Source: Leucobacter coleopterorum (lineage in GTDB: Bacteria > Actinomycetota > Actinomycetes > Actinomycetales > Microbacteriaceae). From it: a DNA stretch of 64,000 nt. The stretch covers positions 2,976,001 through 3,040,000 of the forward strand of contig NZ_CP049933.1 in NCBI RefSeq assembly GCF_011382985.1, in the 5' to 3' direction. Below, one piece after another: positions 1 to 8,748 of this stretch (the first letter of the stretch is position 1; every line of letters starts with the position of its first letter). The notes beneath the pieces were generated by a model. That model searched no databases and had not been told where the DNA came from. It was given only the letters and a program-made list of their open reading frames with translations. A program made the position numbers and the translations under genes.

Positions 1-2
1 GG

Positions 3-1393
3 GCGGGGATTCGCGTGACGCTATTGCCAGAGGCAGGACCAACGCCGCTGACCGCATTCGCCGTGCGCTATCTCGGCGCATCCGCTGGCGTCATGATCAC
101 CGCCAGCCACAATCCGCCACAAGACAATGGGTACAAGGTGTATCTCGGCGATGCCGACGGCGGTTCCCAGATCGTACCCCCGGCCGACGGTGAAATCGCT
201 GCCCACATCAATCGCGCAGCCAAGATCCCGGTCGCTGACCTTCCACGATCCCGAATCTATACCGTCGAGGGCCCCGCACTTCTTGAGGCCTATGTTTCTG
301 AGACCGTCAATGCGCTGTGCTCGGGTTTTCCCCAGCACAACGGAATGACCGTCGGTTCACACACCCCCCTCGCCATCTCGTACACTGCAATGCACGGTGT
401 CGGGTCAGCCATCGCGCAGCGAGTCTTCGCGGCCACGGGCCTCCCCGCGGTCACACCGGTGCCCGAGCAAGACGAACCAGACGGCGCGTTTCCCACTGTC
501 TCCTTCCCAAACCCAGAAGAGCCCGGTGCACTCGACCTGGCTTTTCGCACCGCACGCGAAATTAACGCGGAGCTGGTGGTTGCGCACGATCCAGACGCTG
601 ATCGCCTCGCCATCGCACTGCCGCACTCTGAATCCGCTGATGGATACAGGCGGTTGACCGGCAACGAGCTCGGTTTGCTGCTCGGTTGGCGCGCTGCGGA
701 GCGTGAGCGCGTGCGCGCTGCTCTTGCGGGGCGGGCGCCAGCTGGTACCCTCGCCTGCACGATTGTGTCGTCTCCTGCACTGCGCGCGGTTGCCGAAGAC
801 TACGGTCTCGATTACGCAGAGACCCTCTCCGGCTTTAAGTGGGTATCGCGCGTACCAGGGTTGATCTTCGGGTTTGAAGAGGCCCTCGGATACCTCACCC
901 ACCCCGAAATCGTGCGAGACAAGGACGGCATTTCGGCAAGCGCCGACGCCATCGCGATGGCGCGAGAGTGCGCCGCAGCGGGCCGCACGATTTGGGATCT
1001 ATTGGATGACGCAAGCATGCGCTTTGGGCACTTCGCAAGCGGTCAGGTCACACTACGCCTGGCCTCGATGACCGCCGCGACCGCACTCTCGGAGCGGGTG
1101 CGGCAGCAGCCACCCCCGATTTTGCGGGGATAGCCGTGGCGCGGTCTCAGGATCTGCTGCTACCGGGTGCCGCGGAGGTACCGGCGAACGTGCTCCGCTA
1201 CGATCTGGCCGACGGGTCGCGGGTCATGATTCGGCCAAGCGGAACCGAACCAAAACTCAAGGTGTACATCGACACGTTCAGTGACGAGGGTGGCCTTGCC
1301 CAGCGCCGCGAGACCGCCGAGTCAACGCTCGTGCGCGTTGAGGCAGCGGTGCGGAAGTACCTGGCGGCTGCTCAGAGCAACGAGACACCGTGA
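3..1393 (+). CDS. pmmB: Phosphomannomutase/phosphoglucomutase, 5' end outside window, one frameshift
   Basis: This is an alpha-D-phosphohexomutase that interconverts hexose 1- and 6-phosphates in the cytoplasm. Visible motifs, in order, are the active-site phosphoserine loop (TASHNP, bases ~96-115), the metal-binding loop DPDADR (~588-605), the sugar-binding loop GFEEALGY (~870-893) and, after the frameshift, the phosphate-binding RPSGTEPKLKVY (~1231-1266). The first frame stops at 1131-1133. The C-terminal domain continues in another frame from ~1118, and one extra C in the C5 run at 1113-1117 joins them (PPDFAGIAVA). The gene ends in a 4-nt overlap with nnrD. The symbol rests on the neighbourhood with deoA and sdhCDAB, known from other actinobacteria. 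The N-terminus lies upstream of the window. Confidence 0.88.
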
Positions 1394-2340
1394 CCGAGCG
1401 CTGGTCCGTAACCGATGCAGCCAAGTGGTTGCGTGTGCCCGGACCGGCCGACGATAAGTACCGCCGCGGAGTGCTCGGCATGCGCACCGGCTCGACGCAG
1501 TATCCAGGGGCAGCGGTGCTGAGCGTCACGGCCGCCTGGCGGGCGGGCGCGGGCATGGTTCGTTACAGCCCACCTCTCGGCGACAGCACACCGTCTCTCG
1601 GGTTGCCTTCTCCCGCCGCCGCTGTTCTCGCGACTCACCCCGAAACGGTTTTTGACGGGGGTGATCTGCGTTCCTGCAGCGCATGGGTGATCGGTTCGGG
1701 CACCGACCCCCTTCTGCGCGCGGAACCCGAACACAAACGACTGTTGAAATTGCTGAATGGGGCGGATCCCGTCGTCGTCGACGCGGGAGCGCTCGAGCTG
1801 GTTGGAGCACGCAAGGGCGCAATCGCCGCGCCAACCATCATCACCCCGCACCATGGAGAGTTCACAAAGTTGTGGCGCAGCTGCGGTCTCGGTGAGCTTC
1901 CGCGGTGGTGGGGTGACCTCAGAGACAACGGTAGCTCAGACCGAGTTGGCACGAGTCACCTGGCAGAGGCTGCTCTCTGCCTAGCGGGTTGCCTCAGAGT
2001 GTCGGTGCTGCTCAAGGGCTCCGTGACCGTGGCTGCGACTCCGAATGGCCGACACCTCGCTTCGGGCCCGGCAACTCCCTGGCTCGCGTCGGCGGGAACA
2101 GGCGACGTGCTGGCAGGGATCCTTGGCGCGCTCGCCGCAACGCACTCGGCTGAGGTGCGAGCTGATCCTGAACTATTTGCTGAGCTCGGCGCGACCGCAG
2201 CGACTCTGCACGATGCCGCAGCCCGTCTTGCCGCTGACGATCCCGCGGGTAACGGATCGGGGCATCCGATCACGGCACTTGATGTGGCGGCCGCGATCCC
2301 CTCTGCTTGGGAGAGCCTGCGCAAACTCGACGCCGGCTAG
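1390..2340 (+). CDS. nnrD: ADP-dependent (S)-NAD(P)H-hydrate dehydratase
   Basis: This 316-residue enzyme repairs damaged NAD(P)H hydrates using ADP and belongs to the ribokinase-like CARKD family. Diagnostic stretches are GSTQYPGAAVLSVTAAWRAG near residues 36-55, the ITPHHGEF segment near 150, LLKGSVTV near 212 and the nucleotide-binding GTGDVLAGILGAL near 238-250. The GTG start at 1390 overlaps the TGA of the mutase gene, so the two are probably translationally coupled. The usual epimerase partner domain (nnrE) is not fused here and is not seen in the window. Confidence 0.93.
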   Translation: MTERWSVTDAAKWLRVPGPADDKYRRGVLGMRTGSTQYPGAAVLSVTAAWRAGAGMVRYSPPLGDSTPSLGLPSPAAAVLATHPETVFDGGDLRSCSAWVIGSGTDPLLRAEPEHKRLLKLLNGADPVVVDAGALELVGARKGAIAAPTIITPHHGEFTKLWRSCGLGELPRWWGDLRDNGSSDRVGTSHLAEAALCLAGCLRVSVLLKGSVTVAATPNGRHLASGPATPWLASAGTGDVLAGILGALAATHSAEVRADPELFAELGATAATLHDAAARLAADDPAGNGSGHPITALDVAAAIPSAWESLRKLDAG

Positions 2341-2608
2341 GACATGAACGATTGAGTGAACATCGCGGAACCGATACCCCAGTTTGCCGCGGAGACAAAC
2401 ATTGCAGCAATGGCGAAAGCAATGGCGAAAGCAATGCCTCGCTGGTTGTACATGTTGATGCGCACAAACGCGATTGCCACGATGACGAGGCCCACTATTG
2501 GAATGAGTAGACCAGCGCCAAGGGCAATGAACGCGAGTATGCCCATTTTCGGTGTACTGCGAGTTCTGGTTCATTCAGTTGTGGTGAACTGATTGGTTGT
2601 TCTGACAT
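2337..2608 (-). CDS. Small two-helix membrane protein (one frameshift)
   Basis: The intact downstream frame (2546 to 2337) encodes two hydrophobic helices, GILAFIALGAGLLIPIVGLV and a segment around AFAIAFAIAAMFV. A good start lies further upstream at ATG 2608, 6-7 nt after an AAGGGG ribosome binding site, but that frame (MSEQPISSPQ...) terminates. One extra base in the A4 run (plus-strand T4 at 2546-2549) joins the two into a 90-residue protein with a polar N-terminus, a layout resembling DUF4190-type small membrane proteins. A direct 12-bp repeat at ~2409-2440 encodes the AFAI repeats. It follows the ESX-type cassette on the same strand and may belong to it. Function unknown. Confidence 0.5.
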
Positions 2609-2638
2609 GAAACCCCTTCATTGGCGTTCGGACATTCG

Positions 2639-3486
2639 TTACTGCTCAAACTGAGCTTCGCTGAAGCGACGGATCGCTTCTTCAGGATCAGTGAGTGCGT
2701 CGCGTTCTTGCGGGTGATCTAGGTAACACTGCATCAACGCCGCCACCACATTCGGATCAGAGCCAAGCTCAGTCGCATCAACATGAAAAATCCGCCCCCC
2801 GTCAGCCTCGATGCGCACACACGGCAAGACATTCTTCCGCCACTCACTGCCCTTGTTCACCATCGCAACAGTGACGTTATTGATCTGGTCCCAGCGCAAA
2901 AACAGATCCTGATGCTTGTGATTCAGGCCAACATGATCCGGCGCTAGGCGAATACCGATGTTCGCCCGAAATACCCGCGCAACTTCTCGCCACCCATGCA
3001 CGCTCAGGCCCAGAAAGACAACGCTGAATATCCACACCGACCAGGGCGCAGCACCCCCCACGTTCCCGCTGTTCTGTACCACTGCCACAATGAGAAAACA
3101 GACACCGTAAATGCCAAGCGTTGTTCCGATCAGCACAACCCCGGTCGTGATCAATGGGTTAAGTAGTGGGATTTGGGAAACCCAAGTCACTAGCGGCCAG
3201 GTGCGATGCCTCACACGGCCTTCCTTTGAATCAAAATAAATGCCGAGACCCATTGCGATGAGACCCCAAACCCAAAAGAGCATACTGATTCGAAAAAATC
3301 CCGATAGAAACGGTGGCGGAGGAAGGTAAATGAACGTGGCGGCAGTGAGAAGCGCAAAGGCAACTATCCAATAGCCCCACCAAGGCGTCTGGAAAGCATA
3401 AAAACCGAAGGCGAGACCTTACCGCCGCCAACTGCTTGAGTCCCCTGGCCCATATACACGTGAACCAACCGAGTTTTCACTTTCAT
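2639..3486 (-). CDS. PH-like domain membrane protein, copy A (downstream orphan copy, frameshifted)
   Basis: When restored this is a 282-residue protein with about four N-terminal transmembrane segments (residues ~25-165) and a C-terminal bacterial PH-like region containing LFLRWDQINNVTVAMVNKG. The intact frame begins at ATG 3283, which would cut off the first helix. Translation probably starts at ATG 3486, which overlaps the TGA of the preceding gene (TGATG). One extra base in the CC at 3417-3418 joins the frames (GGKGLAFGFYAF). It is a close paralogue of the gene at 4178-5028, with the same tail HPQERDALTDPEEAIRRFS. Its place after a glycine-zipper protein suggests an immunity or accessory role; that is inference. 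Confidence 0.6.
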
Positions 3487-4181
3487 CACCGAAATGACCC
3501 GTACGTCTCCGGCTGATGGCGCCTGCGCGGATCGAGCGTCGGAGATATCCGATATTTTCCGGCCAGTCCCTCATCAACAGCCTGGCGCGTGCGTAACGAT
3601 ACCCAGCTCTCCCAAGCTGCCTCGCCACCCACACCGCCAAAGTATCCACCCACTGCACCTGCTCCAGCACCTATTAGTCCGATCGTGATAGTGCCAACAC
3701 CAGGAAAGGCCACAGTGCCTAGAGCGGCCCCTGCCGCGGCACCAGCCACGCCGCCCGCCACCCCACCGGCAAACCCAGCCGCCACCTTCGACGGCGACTC
3801 CCCGTCATAGATGTCATAGGCAGCCGACGCCAAACCGCCTAGGGCACCAGCAGCCTTGCCACCCTTCGACAGAAAGTCCTTCACCCCAAGCTTCTTGATC
3901 TCAGCATCGATACCGTTTCGCGCCTTCCGATGCACATCCTCGTCATACCGCTCACCCCGCGCATTCCGCGAAGGATCACCCGACCGAGCATCCTTCTTGT
4001 GATCCTGCCACCGATCCTCATACTCCTTCTGCTTGTCCAGAAAGTGAGACAAATCCTTGCTGATCCTACTGTCCGACTCCTCCGCTAGCGCATCAAAGGT
4101 CGCAAGCGAGCACTCAGTCGACCTCCGCGAAACCACAGATTGTTCAGCCCGTTCAACCGGGAGAGTTAGCCTCAACATCAC
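3486..4181 (-). CDS. Glycine-zipper C-terminal module of an ESX-type effector, orphan copy
   Basis: This 231-residue protein matches the C-terminal half of the gene at 5025-6274. Shared blocks are DALAEESD, HFLDKQKEYEDRW, RKARNGIDAEIKKLGV, DIYDGESPSKVAAG, a Gly/Ala-rich hydrophobic stretch (residues ~125-185), GGEAAWE.WVSLR and AGKYRISPT.DPR. It lacks the WxG-containing N-terminal region; its first ~30 residues (MMLRLTLPVERAEQ...) have no counterpart there. Glycine-zipper stretches of this kind are seen in proteins that insert into membranes. An N-terminally truncated C-terminal module next to a duplicated membrane gene is typical of polymorphic toxin arrays. It overlaps both neighbours by a few bases. 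Confidence 0.6.
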   Translation of the reverse strand: MMLRLTLPVERAEQSVVSRRSTECSLATFDALAEESDSRISKDLSHFLDKQKEYEDRWQDHKKDARSGDPSRNARGERYDEDVHRKARNGIDAEIKKLGVKDFLSKGGKAAGALGGLASAAYDIYDGESPSKVAAGFAGGVAGGVAGAAAGAALGTVAFPGVGTITIGLIGAGAGAVGGYFGGVGGEAAWESWVSLRTRQAVDEGLAGKYRISPTLDPRRRHQPETYGSFR

Positions 4182-5028
4182 ACCTCAACCTGCGCATCAC
4201 TGAAGCGACGGATCGCTTCTTCAGGATCAGTGAGCGCGTCGCGTTCTTGCGGATGATCCAGGTAATAACACGCGAACGCAGCAACCACGTTCGGGTCTGA
4301 GCCAAGCTCAAAAGCCTCAACGTGAAAAACTCGGCCCCCATCAGCTTCGATTCGCACGCACGGAACAACACGCTTCCTCCGCTCCGTACCCTTGTTCACC
4401 ATTTCAACAGTGATGTTACTGATCTGGTTCCAGCGTAAGAAGCAGTCCTCGCGTCCATGATTAACACCAACACGATCTGCCGCAAAGCGAACACCAACAT
4501 TTGTTTTGATCCCCGGTAGACCTCTCTCCAGGTGAACACGCTCAGCCCAAGAAAAGCGATGCCAAACAGCCATGCCGAACGAGGGGCGGCCGTCAACAGA
4601 TTCCCGCCATCACGCACAAGTCCTCCAGCGACAAAAATTGCACAATAAATCGCAAACGTCATTACAAGTGTTGCGGACACTATTGACACGAGTTGGTTGA
4701 CGAGCGGGATCTGAGAAACCCAAGTAAGTTGCGATACCATGCGATATCTAATTGCCCCCGTTCTAGGGTCAAAGTAGCTGACGATACTGACGGCAATAAT
4801 GCACCATATGCAGAAAACGATGGTTAATGCAAAAAAACCATAAAAAAAAGATGGAGGTGGCGCATATATTAGAGTGATTAGTAACATGAAAATAAAAACA
4901 ATTAGTCCGCCACACACAGCTAATCGTCTTTGAAGCGAGTGAGACCCAGCCCTAACGTTTTCTACGTCGTCTTTTTGACACTTTTCACTTAGGCGAATAC
5001 TGCTCAATTGCGTCCTAGCGCTCATCAT
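4178..5028 (-). CDS. PH-like domain membrane protein, copy B (frameshifted)
   Basis: This paralogue of 2639-3486 is 283 residues when restored. The N-terminal frame (to ~4515) carries about four transmembrane helices with the shared blocks LTWVSQIPLVN and FLGLSVFTWREV. The C-terminal frame carries CFLRWNQISNITVEMVNKG and HPQERDALTDPEEAIRRFS. One extra base in the C4 run at 4512-4515 joins them (EVYRGIKTNVG, aligned to EVARVFRANIG in copy A). The start at ATG 5028 overlaps the TGA of the upstream effector-like gene, indicating coupling. The two copies are clearly diverged, so the duplication is not very recent. A role as immunity or membrane partner is inferred from position only. Confidence 0.62.
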
Positions 5029-6274
5029 CGATAGCTTCCGTATGTCTCCCAATCATCGCGTGTGCGCGGGTCGATAGTCGGAGATATTCGATACTTTCCG
5101 GCTAGTCCCTCATCGATAGCTTGGCGGCTGCGCAATGAGACCCAGCCTTCCCAAGCAGCTTCACCTCCTTTGCCACCCCAGTACCCCCAAAGGCTCCGGT
5201 GATAAAACCTCCAGCAGCCCCACCGATTGCACCTGCCGCTGTGCCTAGCCCTGGGAAAAGGAACGTTCCTGCGGCGGCTCCTGCGGTTCCTCCGGCCCAA
5301 GCACCAGCAGCCCCACCAGCCAACCCACCAACAGCACCCGCCGCGACCTTCGACGGCGACTCCCCGTCATAAATGTCATACACAGCCGCCGCCAGCCCCC
5401 AAGCGCACCCGCAGCTTTGCCACCCTTCGACAAAAAGTCACCTACGCCGAGTTTCTTGATCTCTGCATCAATACCGTTACGGGCCTTGCGATGTGCATCC
5501 TCATCGTAGGTTTCACCCCGCGCATTCCTGGCTGGATCACCAGACCGACCATCCTTCTGATGCTCCTGCCACCGATCCTCATACTCCTTCTGCTTATCCA
5601 GAAAGTGAGACAACCCCTCACTCACCCGCCGATCCGACTCTTCTGCCAAAGCATCCCAAGTCGAAAGCCCAGAATCACGGAGATGTTTCGCCAAATCCTC
5701 CACCACATCAAGCTCCCCACACGCTCAAGCAACGGACCAAAATAATCGGTAATCCATTTTTCAAGGTCCGTTCTCCACGTCGCTACCAAGCCCTGAAGCT
5801 CCCGGAACAGCTCGACCTGTTCTGCATACGTTTTCTTGGCCGCTTGATCTGAACCATCGGCCAAACAGGCCGTCATATCGGGAGCTGTCGGCGGGTGAAT
5901 ATACCATTCCTCGGTGACCTTCAACTCTGCTTTCTTCGCTGCATCCGCATAATCAGCAAACTGGCTTCGGCCCCGCTCAATCAGCCCCCGTACGCATCGG
6001 TCACCGAAGAAGCATCCTTCGCAAAACTGGCTATGACCTTGATCGCGTCTGCGTGCTGGCTCGCAGCGTACGTAAAAGAGTCGAGAGACTCACCTTCCCA
6101 GAAGAAAGTCATATTTCCAGGAATAATCCCCAGCCGATTCGCGACGTCATCGAGCCTGTCATGAATCGTCGACATACTGCGAGAAAGGTCATATAGCGCC
6201 GCAACCTGCCCCACGATCTTCAAATCGATAGGCCCGCTCGAAGCAAACACGGCAGAGCTTAGTGGTTTAACCAT
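5025..6274 (-). CDS. WxG-containing ESX/T7SS effector-like protein with glycine-zipper domain (four frameshifts)
   Basis: The coding sequence is spread over several frames but reads as one 417-residue protein if one base is added to each of the plus-strand C-runs at 5985-5989, 5715-5718, 5396-5400 and 5184-5188. Residues 1-100 are helical with a WxG-type turn (FFWEGES, W59-G61). A helical middle follows (YAEQVELFRELQGLVATW), then the charged block HFLDKQKEYEDRW...KARNGIDAEIKKLGV, a long Gly/Ala zipper (~300-370) and a tail ending in YRISPTIDPR. No known catalytic motif is visible. The architecture suggests a type VII-secreted protein that acts at a membrane. The start ATG 6274 overlaps the stop of the small helical gene upstream. 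Confidence 0.6.
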
Positions 6275-6569
6275 CGGGCAACACGTCCTTCAGCTTCTTG
6301 AACACGTCTGCGGCCTCTTCATCACCCGAGAGCAAATCATTCGCAACCTCAAGCACGAGATCGCTGAGCCCTTCCTCAGCAAAAACAACCCGCTCCGCTT
6401 TTGCTTTCAGATCGGCACCAATCGCAGAAAGTTCGCTCGACGCTGACCCCGCATCAGCCGCAGTGGGAAACCCGCTCAAGGCTCCCTTCAGATCACCAAC
6501 AATGTAGGAGAACGTGTTCAGCTGATTCTTAATACCCGCCAGGTCAATATCGATCTTGCCGCCACTCAT
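6267..6569 (-). CDS. Small helical ESX/WXG100-like partner protein
   Basis: This 100-residue, almost all-helical acidic protein (MSGGKIDIDLAGIKNQLNTF...) has the size and position expected of an ESAT-6/WXG100-type partner, but no WxG motif can be seen. It lies between the SAV_915-like gene and the WxG-containing effector-like gene and overlaps both by a few bases, so it probably forms an operon and perhaps a heterodimer with the latter. The assignment rests on size, predicted helicity and context. Confidence 0.6.
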   Translation of the reverse strand: MSGGKIDIDLAGIKNQLNTFSYIVGDLKGALSGFPTAADAGSASSELSAIGADLKAKAERVVFAEEGLSDLVLEVANDLLSGDEEAADVFKKLKDVLPDG

Positions 6570-6919
6570 GCGATCCTCCCATCAGCTAGAAGATTTCTCG
6601 GCAGCTCAGGATCAAACGCCACGATGTCAAACGGTTGCGTCTCTTGAATCGAGTCAAGCGCAACTGTCTCGATCAATTTCCAGGGCTGGTTTTTACCACA
6701 CGCGTCGAGCAGTCGATCCAACGCCGTAAATACAAGAAGGGCACCTCGCTCATCAGTGGTCTGGTGTACTTCTGCGATAAGCCCTCCCTCGGGCAACTCC
6801 CTCACAGGAAGGTACAGCACCGGTGGAACTACGGTTGTGGAAGCGCTAGCGGATGCGGGCTGCTAGGTTCGTTGATAGGCGTCAAACAAACCACCAGCAC
6901 TCTGGGCAGGATACTGCAT
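6566..6919 (-). CDS. SAV_915-like protein; upstream start interrupted by an in-frame TAG
   Basis: From the GTG at 6820 an 84-residue protein is encoded (LYLPVRELPEGGLIAEVHQT...DRLLDACGKNQPW...), matching the pattern of the SAV_915 family, small proteins often found beside type VII secretion substrates. The GTG has no good ribosome binding site. The same frame continues upstream to ATG 6919, preceded by GAGG, and is broken only by TAG at 6865-6863; a CAG at that point would give one continuous 117-residue protein with a Ser/Ala/Thr-rich linker. The TAG may be a sequencing error, a real truncation, or irrelevant if the GTG is used. First gene of the minus-strand cassette. Confidence 0.55.
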
Positions 6920-7111
6920 CGTTGAACTACCTCGTCTCTACGAAACAACAAAATCCATTCATAGAATAGCAGCATTCATACACACCGGTGCAGCCCAGCA
7001 GGGCATTCCTGAGGCCGGTGGTTGAGGCGTGTCGCCATCCTAACGAGCAAGGCCCCTGGTGGTTTTTGACTTACGATGCCCGGTCACAACTCGCTGTAAG
7101 GTGCAACCGTA

Positions 7112-7165
7112 GTGTGAGCGCAGATCAACCGTACGCCCACTCATAGGGTTGATCTGGGCTCACAC
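7112..7165. repeat. 19-bp inverted repeat, intergenic
   Basis: The left arm at 7112-7130 (GTGTGAGCGCAGATCAACC) and the right arm at 7147-7165 match at 18 of 19 positions around a 16-nt spacer. No gene is close enough to make it an obvious terminator: deoA ends 260 bp to the right and the cassette starts 190 bp to the left. It could be the ends of a small mobile palindrome, a processed RNA hairpin or a regulatory site. Confidence 0.7.
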
Positions 7166-7390
7166 AACAGCGTTTTGGGACGCGGTGGACACGGTGGACT
7201 TGCACCACGAGGAAGCTTGATTTCGGCTCGCTGAAACAGCAGCCCCAGCCAAACCCCAAACGGCAGGGCAACCTCAGGAAGAACCTGAGAGTCCAGGGCT
7301 TTGGCAAAGCCGTTGCCAGAGTTGTTGTGGCGTGCTGCTGAGGCGTGCCGACGCTTGCGCTGCCCGCAATTCGGTAGTGTCAGTTTGCCG

Positions 7391-7407
7391 GTTGCGGTAA
7401 CCGCAAC
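7391..7407 (-). terminator. Palindrome just downstream of deoA
   Basis: A perfect 8-bp-arm palindrome (GTTGCGGT-A-ACCGCAAC) lies 19 nt past the deoA stop codon. It has no T-tract, as is common for actinobacterial terminators, so the role is inferred from position. Confidence 0.45.
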
Positions 7408-7425
7408 ACGGCACCACCATTCGTT

Positions 7426-8748
7426 TCAAGCAGCGCCGGCCACCCGGCCCGCGATCAACGGGCGACTCGAAGGAACACTCCCCCCAATTTCCGCCGCTTC
7501 ACCAAGCAGTCCAAGTCCCCGGGCCATCCGCCCAGCGTTGTCGCTGGCCGCCACAAACAGCGGATCACCGGCGCGCACCCGCTCCCCCGGCTTGACCAAC
7601 ACTTCGACACCGGCAGCGTGATCGACCGAGTCCCCGGGCCGCGCACGGCCAGCGCCCAGACGCCAGGCCGCTACACCCACCTTGTGCGCGTCAACATGCT
7701 GCACAATTCCGTCAGCGGCAGCCCGCACGGTCTCCGTTTCACGTGCAACCGGCAACGGTGCATCGGGATCCCCGCCCTGGGCAAGAATCATACGGCGCCA
7801 GGCATCCATGGCTGTGCCGTTGGCAAGCGCAGGCTCGGGATCCACATCGCCCCGCCCCGCAAGCTCAAGCATTTCGCGGGCGAGGGCGAGCGTCAGCTCG
7901 GTCACGTCGCTCGGACCACCACCAGCGAGCACCTCCACCGACTCACGCACCTCGTTCGCGTTGCCAACGGCTCGTCCGAGCGGAGCATCCATGTCGGTGA
8001 GCAGGGCAACCGTGCGCATGCCCGAATCCTGTCCCAAGCGCACCATCGTTTCCGCCAGTTCGCGGGCGTCTGCCATCGAGGCGAGAAAGGCCCCTGATCC
8101 AAACTTCACGTCGAGCACCAGTCCATCGGCCCCCTCAGCAATCTTTTTACTCATGATTGATGAGGCAATGAGCGGAACGGAAGCGACGGTGCCCGTGACG
8201 TCGCGCAGGGCATACATGGCCCGATCTGCCGGGGCCAGCCCCGATCCCGCAGCGCAAATCACGCCCCCCACCTCGCGCAGCACCTGCTCCATCTCTGTGT
8301 TCGAAAGGGCAGCACGCCATCCCGGGATCGACTCGAGCTTGTCGAGCGTGCCGCCTGTGTGCCCGAGGCCCCGCCCCGAGAGCTGCGGCACTGCGACTCC
8401 CAGCGAAGCCATCAAAGGTACGAGCGGGAGGGTGATCTTGTCTCCAACTCCGCCCGTCGAGTGCTTGTCGATCGCAGGTCGCCCGAGGCCCGAAAAACTC
8501 ATGCGCTCACCGCTCGCAATCATCGCCGTCGTGAGTGCCTTGATCTCGCCGCGGTCCATGCCCTGAATCACCACGGCCATCAGCAGCGCACTCATCTGCT
8601 CGGGCGCGACCGCGCCACGAACGTAGGCGTCAATGAGCCACTCGATTTCACTCGAATCAAGCGCTTCCGCGAATCGCTTCTTGGTAATGAGGTCGACCAT
8701 GTCAAAGGACTCGACCTTGTCTATACCCACCCGTTTTGCTTCACTCAA
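7426..8748 (-). CDS. deoA: Thymidine phosphorylase
   Basis: This is a pyrimidine-nucleoside phosphorylase that cleaves thymidine or deoxyuridine with phosphate for salvage. Family signatures are visible: the phosphate- and substrate-binding DKHSTGGVGDK, the SGRGLGHTGGTLDKLESIPG signature, DVTGTVASVPLIASSIMSKK and DVKFGSGAF, followed by the C-terminal barrel-sandwich domain (HVDAHKVGVAAWRLGAGRA). The frame is open further upstream, but the start is placed at TTG 8748, which overlaps the TGA of the BrkB-type gene and gives 440 residues, normal for the family. GTG 8733 is an alternative. Neighbouring pmmB and sdh genes fit actinobacterial synteny. Confidence 0.93.
   Translation of the reverse strand: MSEAKRVGIDKVESFDMVDLITKKRFAEALDSSEIEWLIDAYVRGAVAPEQMSALLMAVVIQGMDRGEIKALTTAMIASGERMSFSGLGRPAIDKHSTGGVGDKITLPLVPLMASLGVAVPQLSGRGLGHTGGTLDKLESIPGWRAALSNTEMEQVLREVGGVICAAGSGLAPADRAMYALRDVTGTVASVPLIASSIMSKKIAEGADGLVLDVKFGSGAFLASMADARELAETMVRLGQDSGMRTVALLTDMDAPLGRAVGNANEVRESVEVLAGGGPSDVTELTLALAREMLELAGRGDVDPEPALANGTAMDAWRRMILAQGGDPDAPLPVARETETVRAAADGIVQHVDAHKVGVAAWRLGAGRARPGDSVDHAAGVEVLVKPGERVRAGDPLFVAASDNAGRMARGLGLLGEAAEIGGSVPSSRPLIAGRVAGAA

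Larger units (their letters stand above)
6920..7425. other. Intergenic region without a convincing gene
   Basis: About 500 bp lie between the start of the ESX-type cassette and the end of deoA. Short open frames here have no family-like features. The stretch holds a long inverted repeat (7112-7165), two small hairpins (7273-7289 and ~7296-7310) and the palindrome next to the deoA stop (7391-7407). The cassette promoter should be at its left end; a TATTCT-like box lies near 6960 on the minus strand. Confidence 0.5.

Noticed and set aside
2405-2440. 12-bp tandem repeat as an independent element
   Set aside because: It encodes the AFAI repeats of a hydrophobic helix in the small membrane protein and needs no other explanation.
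3494-3810. Plus-strand Pro/Ala-rich frames opposite the glycine-zipper genes
   Set aside because: They are the reverse complement of Gly/Ala-rich coding sequence; the minus-strand paralogues align with each other and are the real genes.
5025-6274. Programmed ribosomal frameshifting in the effector-like gene
   Set aside because: It would need four events in one gene, all of the same sign and all at C/G runs, and the same defect occurs in unrelated housekeeping genes; sequencing error explains it better.
7125-7307. 60-codon minus-strand frame in the gap before deoA
   Set aside because: No ribosome binding site or domain is visible, the composition is Arg/Cys-rich, and it overlaps the inverted repeat.
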